The notes below the pieces were generated by a model. That model did not search any database, was not told where the DNA came from, and worked only from the letters and a program-made list of their open reading frames with translations. From Streptosporangiaceae bacterium (GTDB taxonomy: Bacteria; Actinomycetota; Actinomycetes; Streptosporangiales; Streptosporangiaceae): a stretch of DNA of 51,358 nucleotides. The position numbers and the translations under genes were made by a program. This document shows positions 23,921 to 31,077 of this stretch, piece after piece. The stretch is taken from positions 1 to 51,358 of the forward strand of contig JAFARZ010000135.1 in assembly GCA_019245115.1 (NCBI GenBank). Direction: 5' to 3'. Positions within the stretch are counted from its first letter, which is position 1. Each line of letters begins with the position of its first letter.

Positions 23921-24508
23921 ATGGCCGAGGAAGCCCGGGTACGTCTCGACGACCCAGACGCGATAGCGGCGCTGACCCACCCCGTCCGCTGGAAGCTGCT
24001 GAACTACCTGATGTCCTCCGGTCCGGCGACGGCGTCGCAAGGCGCCCGCGCCGTCGGCGATACGCCGTCCAACTGCAGCTATCACCTGCGAACACTGGCC
24101 AAGTACGGCTGGGTCGAAGCAGACGGCTCCGCCGACGCCCGCGAGCGTCCCTGGCGAGCTCTCGTCACCGGCTTCAGCCTCGAGCAGCCCAGCGACCCGG
24201 ACAGCCCGCTGGGGCGCAATACCGCGGCGCTGATGGCCATGACGATCCAGCAGGACCAGCAGGAGATCCTGGAAGCCGTGGCACGCTTCACGACACTGGA
24301 GCGCCCATGGCAGGACGCATCGTCCCATCACAGTTACACACTCCGGATGACCGCGACCGAACTGGCGGACCTGACACGGCAACTGGACGCATTGATCCGG
24401 CCCTACATCGCCGCCACGCGCGATGAGCGGCCGGACGGTTCGGCGTTGGTCCATCTCGGTCTGCACGCGTTCCCGGAGCGGCCTGATCCGAAGGAAACGG
24501 AACGATGA
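23921..24508 (+). CDS. ArsR-family winged-helix transcriptional regulator
   Basis: The 195-residue protein has an N-terminal winged helix (about residues 10-80, 'DPDAIAALTHPVRWKLLNYLMSSGPATASQGARAVGDTPSNCSYHLRTLAKYGWVEADG') with the 'SYHLRTL' recognition helix of ArsR-like proteins, followed by a helical C-terminal domain of about 100 residues ('DQQEILEAVARFTTLERPWQDASSHHSYTLRMTATELADLTRQLDALIRPYIAATR'). No metal-binding CxC is seen, so it probably senses an organic ligand. The ATG at 23921 is preferred; earlier in-frame codons overlap the operator. The stop overlaps the MFS start by four bases (ATGA). Confidence 0.87.
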   Translation: MAEEARVRLDDPDAIAALTHPVRWKLLNYLMSSGPATASQGARAVGDTPSNCSYHLRTLAKYGWVEADGSADARERPWRALVTGFSLEQPSDPDSPLGRNTAALMAMTIQQDQQEILEAVARFTTLERPWQDASSHHSYTLRMTATELADLTRQLDALIRPYIAATRDERPDGSALVHLGLHAFPERPDPKETER

Positions 24509-25737
24509 CCGCACTGCGCAATCGAGACTTCCGCCACCTCTGGCTGGCCGGCCTCATATCCGACACCGGCGACTGGATGCTGCTTGTCGCTCTCCCGATC
24601 CTGGTCTACCAGCTGACCGGATCGACCCTCGGCACCTCGATGGCCTTCCTCATCGAGCTGATTCCGGCGCTCCTGATCACCCCGCTGGCCGGGCGCCTGG
24701 CCGACCGAGTGGATCGCCGTACCCTGCTGGTCGCCATCTCGCTCGCCCAGGCCGCCGCGTTGCTCCCGCTCCTGGCCGGGACACATCTGCCGGTCCTCTA
24801 CTGCGTGATCGCGCTCCAGGCGGCGCTGGCGAGTCTCTTCGACCCAGCCAAGAACGCCCTGCTCCCGACGCTGGTGGCCGAAGACCAGCTGGTCGCGGCG
24901 AACTCGCTGATCGGCCTGAACCAGAACCTCGGACGCCTGGTCGGCGCCGCGCTAGGCGGCGCCGCCCTGATGGGCGGCGGCCTCTCGGTGATCGTCATCG
25001 GCGACACGGCGAGCTTCCTGCTGTCGGCCGCGTTGATCTGGACCGTTCACCCGGCCAGTGCCACAGTTCCCATGCGCGGCGCATCGTCACCGCGCACCGG
25101 CGGACATCCCTTCGCCAGGCGCTCAGTCCAGGTAGGACTGGCCGTGACCGCGATCACCGCCATCGGCCAGGGACTCTTTATCGTCCTGTTCGTGGTCTTC
25201 GTCGCCCGGAACCTCCACGGAAGCGCCGCCGAGAACGGCCTTCTCCGCGCCGTCCAGGCGATCGGCGCCATCGCCGGCGGTCTCGTCCTGTCCCGGGCCA
25301 CCCGCATCCGTCCAGGACGCCTGGCTGGCCTGGCCTGCCTGGTGTTCGGAGCCTTGGCCGCCCTGACGTGGAACCTGCCGCACGCGACCATCGCAGAGCC
25401 CGTCTACGTGGCCCTGTTCATCTGCTTCGGCATCCCAAGCGTCGCGATGGTCAGCGGCCTGATCTCGTCGCTCCAGCAGGCGACCGCGGACGGCGAGCGG
25501 GGACGTGTCTTCGCGGCCTTGGGCGCGGCGTTCGCCTCCGGTCAAGCGGTCGGCATGGTGACCGCGGGCATTCTCGGCGACGGGTTCGGCGCGGTGCCTC
25601 TCCTCAACGTCCAGGCCATCTGCTATCTTGTCGGCGGCGTGGCGGCGCTCGCCGGAATAGCCGACCCAGGGGGCTCGCCGCGCCCGGAGCGCCCGGCGGC
25701 ACGGATGGCGGTGCGGAGTAGTGGTACCGCCCGATGA
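24505..25737 (+). CDS. MFS efflux transporter under the ArsR-like regulator
   Basis: The 410-residue protein starts with the usual MFS cytoplasmic end 'MTALRNRDFRHLWLAGLISDTGDWMLLVALPILVYQLTG' and contains the loop motif 'PLAGRLADRVDRRTLLVAISLAQAAALLPLLAG', then roughly eleven or twelve hydrophobic segments. The architecture matches actinobacterial EntS/macrolide-type MFS exporters. The four-base overlap with the regulator gene shows an operon, and the two palindromes upstream suggest substrate-inducible efflux. The substrate is unknown. Confidence 0.88.
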   Translation: MTALRNRDFRHLWLAGLISDTGDWMLLVALPILVYQLTGSTLGTSMAFLIELIPALLITPLAGRLADRVDRRTLLVAISLAQAAALLPLLAGTHLPVLYCVIALQAALASLFDPAKNALLPTLVAEDQLVAANSLIGLNQNLGRLVGAALGGAALMGGGLSVIVIGDTASFLLSAALIWTVHPASATVPMRGASSPRTGGHPFARRSVQVGLAVTAITAIGQGLFIVLFVVFVARNLHGSAAENGLLRAVQAIGAIAGGLVLSRATRIRPGRLAGLACLVFGALAALTWNLPHATIAEPVYVALFICFGIPSVAMVSGLISSLQQATADGERGRVFAALGAAFASGQAVGMVTAGILGDGFGAVPLLNVQAICYLVGGVAALAGIADPGGSPRPERPAARMAVRSSGTAR

Positions 25738-25745
25738 GCTGCTGG

Positions 25746-26015
25746 TCAGGTGCCTTTGCCGGTGTGCTTGGCCAGGGCAGCGCGGGCGTCGCGAAGGGTG
25801 ACATGGTTGCCGCGGACGTCCTGGATCTCGGGCGGCACGTCGGCGTAGTTAAGAGCCGCGTCGTCGCCGCAGGCAGGACAGATGATCTCGTACGGGCCGA
25901 TGCTGGCCCAGTCCCAGACCCGGCCCGCCCGCGGATCGTCCTGCAGCGCGCCAAGACGCAGCCGGATGATCGCGGTGTCATGATCGTGCCCGGGGACGCC
26001 GGATTGGACAGCCAC
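25746..26015 (-). CDS. Hypothetical small protein with a CPxCG zinc-ribbon-like motif
   Basis: The 89-residue product starts at a GTG and includes 'RVWDWASIGPYEIICPACGDDAALNYADVPPEIQDVRGNHVTLRDARAALAKH'. A single CPACG knuckle is visible; a second pair of metal ligands is not obvious, so zinc binding is uncertain. 'YADVPPEIQDVRG' is a pattern I associate with a group of actinobacterial hypothetical proteins. The gene is convergent with the MFS gene, with eight bases between stops. Role unknown. Confidence 0.65.
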   Translation of the reverse strand: MAVQSGVPGHDHDTAIIRLRLGALQDDPRAGRVWDWASIGPYEIICPACGDDAALNYADVPPEIQDVRGNHVTLRDARAALAKHTGKGT

Positions 26016-26514
26016 GATGTCACCCCCCTCACCGCCGTTTCCTGACAGCGAGGATGCCGGAAAGCGAACTTTTGGTGATTATCTCATGAACCGCACGTGA
26101 GCTCACGGCGCCTCAGGCAACGCGCCGGGGCTGGCAGTGCGGCAGGCGCCGTGCCCGGCCTGGCCGGTGCTGTACGGCGCGGTACGGTGCGGTGCGGTGC
26201 GCATACGGTCGCGCTGGGGCCCGCTGGCCGTGCGGCTCGGGGCCGTGCTGGCCGCCACCGACCGCTCCTCATACCGCTCATTTCCGGATTTGTCGGATAT
26301 GGACCGTGGGCTCGTGCGGTTGGTTTACGCTGTGCGGTCGGTTTACGCTGTGCGGTTGATCCATAGGTTTATGTGAGCGCCCAGACTAACGCACATTTGT
26401 GGTATGCCGGGCATATCGCATTTGCTGGAGGGGGCTGGCCAGCGTGGCGGATTACGCGCATGTACACATAGCGGGCATATGGGCCGACCATCTACGGGAA
26501 GAAAGGAGCCTTCT
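26016..26514. other. Gene-free stretch with simple and direct repeats
   Basis: No coding frame with supporting signals is seen. GGTGC/GGTGCGGTGCG-type simple repeats occur near 26175-26200, and the 17-mer GGTTTACGCTGTGCGGT occurs twice in tandem (26322-26338 and 26340-26356, period 18). The stretch lies downstream of the terminator of the caspase operon. Confidence 0.5.
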
Positions 26515-26572
26515 GGAAGAAAAGGCGCCGGAAACCGGCGCCCTATTCTCCATCAAGCTCTTATCTTCCGCG
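26515..26572 (-). terminator. Intrinsic terminator of the caspase operon, also hairpin repeat copy B
   Basis: On the minus strand GGCGCCGG, a TTT loop and CCGGCGCC form a perfect 8-bp stem (26542-26524), immediately followed by TTTTCTTCC. That is a strong Rho-independent terminator for the minus-strand genes ending at 26736. The upstream part of the element (26572-26543) shares the GCGGAAGAT-A-GAGC-TGATGGA block with copy A at 9998-10073. Confidence 0.75.
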
Positions 26573-26625
26573 TCGTTCACCGCAGCCGCCGTCACATAAC
26601 GGTCATATCCCGACAAATCGATGCG

Positions 26626-26705
26626 CGTCCCGGCCACAGGCACGTCCCGGCCACAGGCGCGGCTCGTCGCAGGCGCGGCTCGTCGCAGGCGCGGCTCGGC
26701 CACAG
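26626..26705. repeat. Cluster of 16-bp direct repeats
   Basis: CGTCCCGGCCACAGGC occurs at 26626-26641 and 26643-26658. It is followed by two adjacent copies of GCGGCTCGTCGCAGGC (26659-26674 and 26675-26690) and a partial third. The cluster lies between the stop of the 364-residue protein gene and its terminator and has no coding support. Confidence 0.75.
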
Positions 26706-26735
26706 ACCTGCGGGGAGCCGATTTGTTGTGGAAGG

Positions 26736-27830
26736 TTACGCCCAGAGGTTAGCTGCTGTCATGTCTGCCTCACTGACGTTGCTCATTTCACTGAATTCGT
26801 AGTAGTCAGGCAGGGCCGCTAGGTCTATGTTCGCCGGGTCCGGATCCTGAGTATCGCCGGACCAGGATCTCGCCTCGAACGGATTATCAAATTCCATGGC
26901 GTTCAGCCGCTCTTTTAGATCGGCCGCGATGTTGGCGGCGATGAAGTACGCGTTGGCGGTGGTGAGGTGCGGCGAACTTGTCAGAGTTTGCACGACTTCA
27001 GGCCACACGGCGGCCAATTTCTCCCGCTTCTGCGCGACAGTGGCTTTGGCGAGTTTCATGATTCCTTCGAGCTGTTCTTGCAGTTTGGCCATACCCGGCA
27101 GGCCGGGCCAGTCCTCCCGGACCTCGCGCCGCTCCACTTCGACCACGACGTAGTCGTGGTCCTGGTAAGGCTTGGCCGCGAACGGATCCGGCCCTTTCAT
27201 CAGGTGGCCGTCGCGGAGCCACAGCCGGGAGAAATCGACCTCGGCCAGGTCGGCGCCCAATCCGACATGGAAGCCGGTCCGGAGCAGGTTACCCGGGTAG
27301 AAGGTGTCACAGATACCAAGCCGCAGCGTTGTCTTGTCAAGTCCGAGCAGCTTGTCCACACCGTCGGTGACGACCTTGGCGATAGTGCCGGCCGGGATCG
27401 CCGACCCGGTCAGGGTGGTCAGGGCGCTTATGGTGGCGACGAGTGCCTGAGCAGCGTCGTCGCCCGGGACGGCGTACAGCCCGGCGACGAGCGAAACGTC
27501 CCCGCCGCGGTACGGCGTCGGTCCGATCAGGCGCGTGTTCACCGTAACCACACGATCGAGTCCCGCGCCGCTTATCTGCTGCAGCTGGGTCGGGGCGGCA
27601 AGGCCATGCTCCTGGCCCGTCACGGTCGCGCCCCAGGCGTGCACGACAGGGTAGAACTTCCGCCACAACGTCCGGCTTCGAGCCAGGTAAACCTCGCTGA
27701 GACGGATGATGAAGTAGCCCTGGTCGACGCCGATCTCGGTCCCCGAGGCGGGTCCGACAACCTGGTCATCGTCGAGCCGCTGCCATGCGAGGTGCTTCCC
27801 GCGCTCACGGAAGACTTTCAAGACATCCAT
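26736..27830 (-). CDS. Unrecognised 364-residue partner of the caspase-like protein
   Basis: I do not recognise this protein. It begins 'MDVLKVFRERGKHLAWQRLDDDQVVG' and contains 'GYFIIRLSEVYLARSRTLWRKFYPVVHAWG'. A central, weakly hydrophobic region follows ('AQALVATISALTTLTGSAIPAGTIAKVVTDGVDKLLG', about residues 130-165) that could be a buried helix pair or membrane-inserting hairpin. Then comes a beta-rich part ('TTLRLGICDTFYPGN', 'YVVVEVERREVREDWPGLPG') and a coiled helical tail ('LQEQLEGIMKLAKATVAQKREKLAAVWPEVVQTL'). There is no signal peptide. The start lies nine bases after the caspase gene stop, so the two are one operon. A cleavage substrate, effector or inhibitor role is possible but unproven. 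Confidence 0.8.
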   Translation of the reverse strand: MDVLKVFRERGKHLAWQRLDDDQVVGPASGTEIGVDQGYFIIRLSEVYLARSRTLWRKFYPVVHAWGATVTGQEHGLAAPTQLQQISGAGLDRVVTVNTRLIGPTPYRGGDVSLVAGLYAVPGDDAAQALVATISALTTLTGSAIPAGTIAKVVTDGVDKLLGLDKTTLRLGICDTFYPGNLLRTGFHVGLGADLAEVDFSRLWLRDGHLMKGPDPFAAKPYQDHDYVVVEVERREVREDWPGLPGMAKLQEQLEGIMKLAKATVAQKREKLAAVWPEVVQTLTSSPHLTTANAYFIAANIAADLKERLNAMEFDNPFEARSWSGDTQDPDPANIDLAALPDYYEFSEMSNVSEADMTAANLWA

Positions 27831-27839
27831 GGTTCCTCG

Positions 27840-30425
27840 CTAGTTCGCTAGGACCGCCCCTGCTTGTGCGGGGCCGGCTTGTGCGGGGCCGGCTTGCCCG
27901 GGCGTGACCTGCGCGGGCTTGGCCAGCACGGGGCTTCTGGCTGGGAGCAGATACTGGATCTGCACATTGAACGGCGAATCCAGGTCGAGCCGGGACGCTG
28001 CCTGCTCCAACGGGGTCGCCCGCCAGCTATGGCGCCTGCGCGCAAGCCACAACCGGAACCGATTGTCCCCCGCGGCGGCCGATGATTGGCGGTCTATCCG
28101 GGCCGCTTCCCGTACACTCCGGGCCAGGACAGGCATCTCCGCCGTCTCCGGCGATGTGGCAGCGGCGGAGGGAGCATATGGGATGCGCTCCAGCCCGGCG
28201 ATGATACGGACGTCGGGCAGTTCGGGGAAGTAACGCAGAAGGTTTCCGGCTACCAGCCGCCGCCTCGGCAGCATCTGCTCCGGATGTGCCGAGCGTCCTG
28301 CCTCGTCGGTCAGGGCGTAATAAGCCATGCATCCCAGGATCGGATCGGTCCACTTGGCGTTCAGCACGCCATTCAGGAGCGCGCTGCGATCGTCTGCGCC
28401 CAGGCCGTACAATTCTCCGCCCTGATAGAGCTGCTGACCCAGCTCAAGCTCTCGGAGCAGCCGGCTGTAAGGGATATCCGCTACCGGCTCGGGATAGATA
28501 CGACCAGGGAGGCGCAAGATGTGCTGACGGATCTCGGAACTGCCGTCTGAGCGCAGGACGGCCGTTACCACTGTCGCCCGGCCGGGCAGGCTCGCCGATG
28601 CAATCGTGATCTGGCCGGTAATGGGCGTTGCGAGCCTGACGGAAAACGCGCGGGTCGGCGCCGCTGTCAGCCCGGTCAGCACTACTCCCGCCGAGGTGCC
28701 GTGCGAGCGGACTGTTCGCAACGGTATCCGCTCGGCGGTCCCGTCCACTACATCCGCCGCGATCATCTCGGCGATATCCCGTGTTGCCACCGGCCATGTC
28801 GCGCCCTCGATCGCGATGACCAGTGACAGCGGCCGGTTATCGAACTCCGCGGCAGGCCGGGGTTCGACGATGCCGGTGAATTGGTGGAAAAGCTCGCCAG
28901 ATTGGTCGAACGGCTTGATCCCCATGACGGCCAGCAAGGTGGGCAGGATGTTTGCCTGGAGCGGTCCCATGCTCTCGGAGATGACCATGCTCTCCCCCGG
29001 CCCCTGCCTGCCGATAATGTCTTCGACCAGCGGAGAGACCGCCGCCGACGCGTCAACCTCGGTAGCCTGGCCGCGCTCGAGTTCCACAGTGGCCTGGCTG
29101 AAGACCTCGTTGCCCAGCTGGAAGCGGACCTGGTAAGCGCCAGGCCGCAGTGATCCCTGCCAGGGAAGCTTCCCGGCGACCAGGCTGGTGTACGGAGGAT
29201 CCAGGCCCCGCACCTCGGCGACTGCGAGACACTCCTTAGCGGTCAACGCCAGGGTGGCCTCCGCCGCGGTGGGCAGCGGCTGGTCAGGCGGGCCCCGGAG
29301 CACCTCCGTTTCACCGGGCAAGCTGCGGGCTCTGCCAGGTCCCGGCTCAACCGGGCGATCGGGCCAGGCGCCGGTCGGCGGCCCCACGCGGACAACCACG
29401 TCAGATCGCTCCCGTACGTCGATGATCTCCGGGTCCGAAGTGACGAGCGTTCCAGCAGACCTGCACTGTGCTCGAACGCGGTAGCGATCCGGCGGAACCC
29501 GCACCGCCTCCGAGCTGAGATGCGGCGGCCATGTCGGCTCGTAAAGCCTGTTCCCCCGCAGCGTGAGCCAGACTTCGGTATCGACGGCGGCCTCCGTCGG
29601 CTTGATCTGAACGGTCAGATCAAGCTGCCCGGAATCTTCCACCTGGCGAAGTACGCACCCTTCGGCTCCGCCCGGATCCAGCTGCGGCGTCCGGTAATCC
29701 CGCAGCCACAACGGCTTGCCGACCAGCTCTTTCAGGACCATCGACCGTACGTACCTATGAACCGAACCGGGCGTCACCACGCGCGACTGAAGCTCGTCAG
29801 ACCAGTCCAGAGCCGCGGGGGCGCCGCCCAGAGCCTGGACCAGATGCCGGGACATGACTCCGGCGCCGTCCTTGGTGCCCACGGCCCGTCCCCTCGGCGG
29901 CACGGCCCACAGGATCGCCTGTGCCCGCTGGCGACCATCCTGCGGCTCCGCGCTCCAGCTGATCCTGGGCAGGTTCGGCGGATCCTTGTCGAAGACGAGA
30001 TCCCGGCAGGCGTCGATTATGAAGAACTGCTCCCCCGGCCCGGCGAACTGAAAATACTGGACCAGTTCGATTACGTCGATGAGCTTGTCCGCGTCGACCT
30101 CAAGATCACGCACATTAGCGGGCATGATCGCGGTATGCATCACTCCCCGGGCGGCATCCACCGGAGCAAGAAGGCCATGTCCGGCAAAGTAGAAATACAG
30201 CCGATCGTACGTATCGCCGGATTTGTAAACCTCGTACAGCGCGTCACGGATCGCGTCACGCGTCGGCCTTCGTGACTTCGAGGTCAGCAACGTGATGTCG
30301 CGTTCGGCGAGCGATCCCAACCCGATAAGCGCATCTCTGGCCGCATTGGCATCGTTAACCGCGCTGGTGAGGGGCTGCCGCTTGTACGCGTCAATGCCAA
30401 CGATCACCGCCACGGCGTGCGTCAT
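27840..30425 (-). CDS. Caspase-fold (peptidase C14) protein with beta-sandwich and long C-terminal regions
   Basis: The 861-residue protein opens with a caspase-like domain (about residues 1-250): 'AVAVIVGIDAYKRQPLTSAVNDANAARDALIGLG', catalytic His83 in 'YFYFAGHGLL' and catalytic Cys140 in 'FFIIDACRDLVF'. Both dyad residues are intact. Two beta-sandwich-like segments follow (about 285-365 and 400-470, each ending with a 'YRVRAQ'/'YQVRFQ' strand), then a large region unlike known families and a short Pro/Ala/Gly/Gln repeat tail (PAQAG units). There is no signal peptide or clear TM, so it is cytosolic. The ATG at 30425 begins directly with the first strand. Bacterial metacaspase-like proteases act in regulated cell death and conflict systems; that role here is inferred. 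Confidence 0.87.
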   Translation of the reverse strand: MTHAVAVIVGIDAYKRQPLTSAVNDANAARDALIGLGSLAERDITLLTSKSRRPTRDAIRDALYEVYKSGDTYDRLYFYFAGHGLLAPVDAARGVMHTAIMPANVRDLEVDADKLIDVIELVQYFQFAGPGEQFFIIDACRDLVFDKDPPNLPRISWSAEPQDGRQRAQAILWAVPPRGRAVGTKDGAGVMSRHLVQALGGAPAALDWSDELQSRVVTPGSVHRYVRSMVLKELVGKPLWLRDYRTPQLDPGGAEGCVLRQVEDSGQLDLTVQIKPTEAAVDTEVWLTLRGNRLYEPTWPPHLSSEAVRVPPDRYRVRAQCRSAGTLVTSDPEIIDVRERSDVVVRVGPPTGAWPDRPVEPGPGRARSLPGETEVLRGPPDQPLPTAAEATLALTAKECLAVAEVRGLDPPYTSLVAGKLPWQGSLRPGAYQVRFQLGNEVFSQATVELERGQATEVDASAAVSPLVEDIIGRQGPGESMVISESMGPLQANILPTLLAVMGIKPFDQSGELFHQFTGIVEPRPAAEFDNRPLSLVIAIEGATWPVATRDIAEMIAADVVDGTAERIPLRTVRSHGTSAGVVLTGLTAAPTRAFSVRLATPITGQITIASASLPGRATVVTAVLRSDGSSEIRQHILRLPGRIYPEPVADIPYSRLLRELELGQQLYQGGELYGLGADDRSALLNGVLNAKWTDPILGCMAYYALTDEAGRSAHPEQMLPRRRLVAGNLLRYFPELPDVRIIAGLERIPYAPSAAATSPETAEMPVLARSVREAARIDRQSSAAAGDNRFRLWLARRRHSWRATPLEQAASRLDLDSPFNVQIQYLLPARSPVLAKPAQVTPGQAGPAQAGPAQAGAVLAN

Positions 30426-30604
30426 GTTCCCCCCAAGCCGACACCAGCAGCTCTGTTTCCTATCCTGGTAAAAGCCTCCCGCGACTTCGTGAGTGCGTCA
30501 ACCCTGGTCAAAGCGCCGCAAAAGTGACGATCTGGGCGGACTGAGCAGGACGCGGCACCGCTCAGCCCCGGCCGCCGGGCACGTCGAGCACGTTGAGTAC
30601 CTAT

Positions 30605-30668
30605 CCGCTTACACATTGCAGGCGAAGCGGTTATAGTGTCAGTTACAGAGCATAGCGGAACCGCTTCG
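30605..30668. promoter_or_regulatory. Inverted-repeat control region between the caspase operon and the 30705 ORF
   Basis: Perfect 10-bp arms CGAAGCGGTT (30623-30632) and AACCGCTTCG (30659-30668) flank a 26-base AT-rich spacer with promoter-like TATAGT. A further CCGCTT half-site lies at 30605-30610, inverted to the AAGCGG at 30625-30630. Three half-sites in a divergent intergenic region suggest a cooperative operator. The 30426-30604 portion shows no gene. Confidence 0.55.
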
Positions 30669-30704
30669 TTATGTGATCGTTCTGTAGGCTGAGGGAACTG
30701 CCAG

Positions 30705-30911
30705 ATGATGGGCAAGACGGACCTAGATCAGCAAGACGACCAGTTCTACCCAGAGCTCACCGCGACTACCGGGCCACATGCTGCCGCGCCTGACCCGCTA
30801 CCATGTCGCCCTGCCCCTGCCGGGCATGCCGCCCATTCAGGTGCTCCCGGCCCACCGGTCGCCGACCTCGGAATGCTGGCCAGAGTGCGCACTGCCCTGC
30901 TGCAGATGTAG
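30705..30911 (+). CDS. Hypothetical small protein (68 residues)
   Basis: The frame starts at tandem ATGs (30705, 30708) after GAGGGA and encodes a hydrophilic, Pro/Ala-rich protein that ends in a short helix ('DLGMLARVRTALLQM'). No family is recognised. It is divergent from the caspase operon and shares its control region, so it could be a co-regulated small protein. It could also be part of the DUF2252 debris that follows after two bases. Moderate doubt about coding. Confidence 0.4.
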   Translation: MMGKTDLDQQDDQFYPELTATTGPHAAAPDPLPCRPAPAGHAAHSGAPGPPVADLGMLARVRTALLQM

Positions 30912-30913
30912 CC

Positions 30914-31027
30914 GTGCCGCCGGAGATCAGCCGGTTCGCCTGCCGGTACGCCGGCCAGAACGAACAAGACCACGCCCAGCTCGTCCGCGCCATCGCCGCC
31001 GGCACGGTCCAGAGCGCGCCGGCCTGA
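30914..31027 (+). pseudogene. C-terminal remnant of a DUF2252 protein
   Basis: Thirty-seven residues ('PPEISRFACRYAGQNEQDHAQLVRAIAAGTVQSAPA') match the usual last helix of DUF2252 proteins ('FAVAYADQNERDYQALVxAVxSGRI'). The normal protein exceeds 400 residues; nothing upstream matches the rest. It is a deletion remnant beside the E1 gene. Confidence 0.6.
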
Positions 31028-31077
31028 TAATGGTGTCTGGGTACTGAATCACCGGCTGAGACGGGCAGGGACAGCGA

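Noticed and set aside
26016..26705. CRISPR-like array from repeated 16- to 18-mers
   Set aside because: Units are adjacent without unique spacers and no cas gene is nearby.
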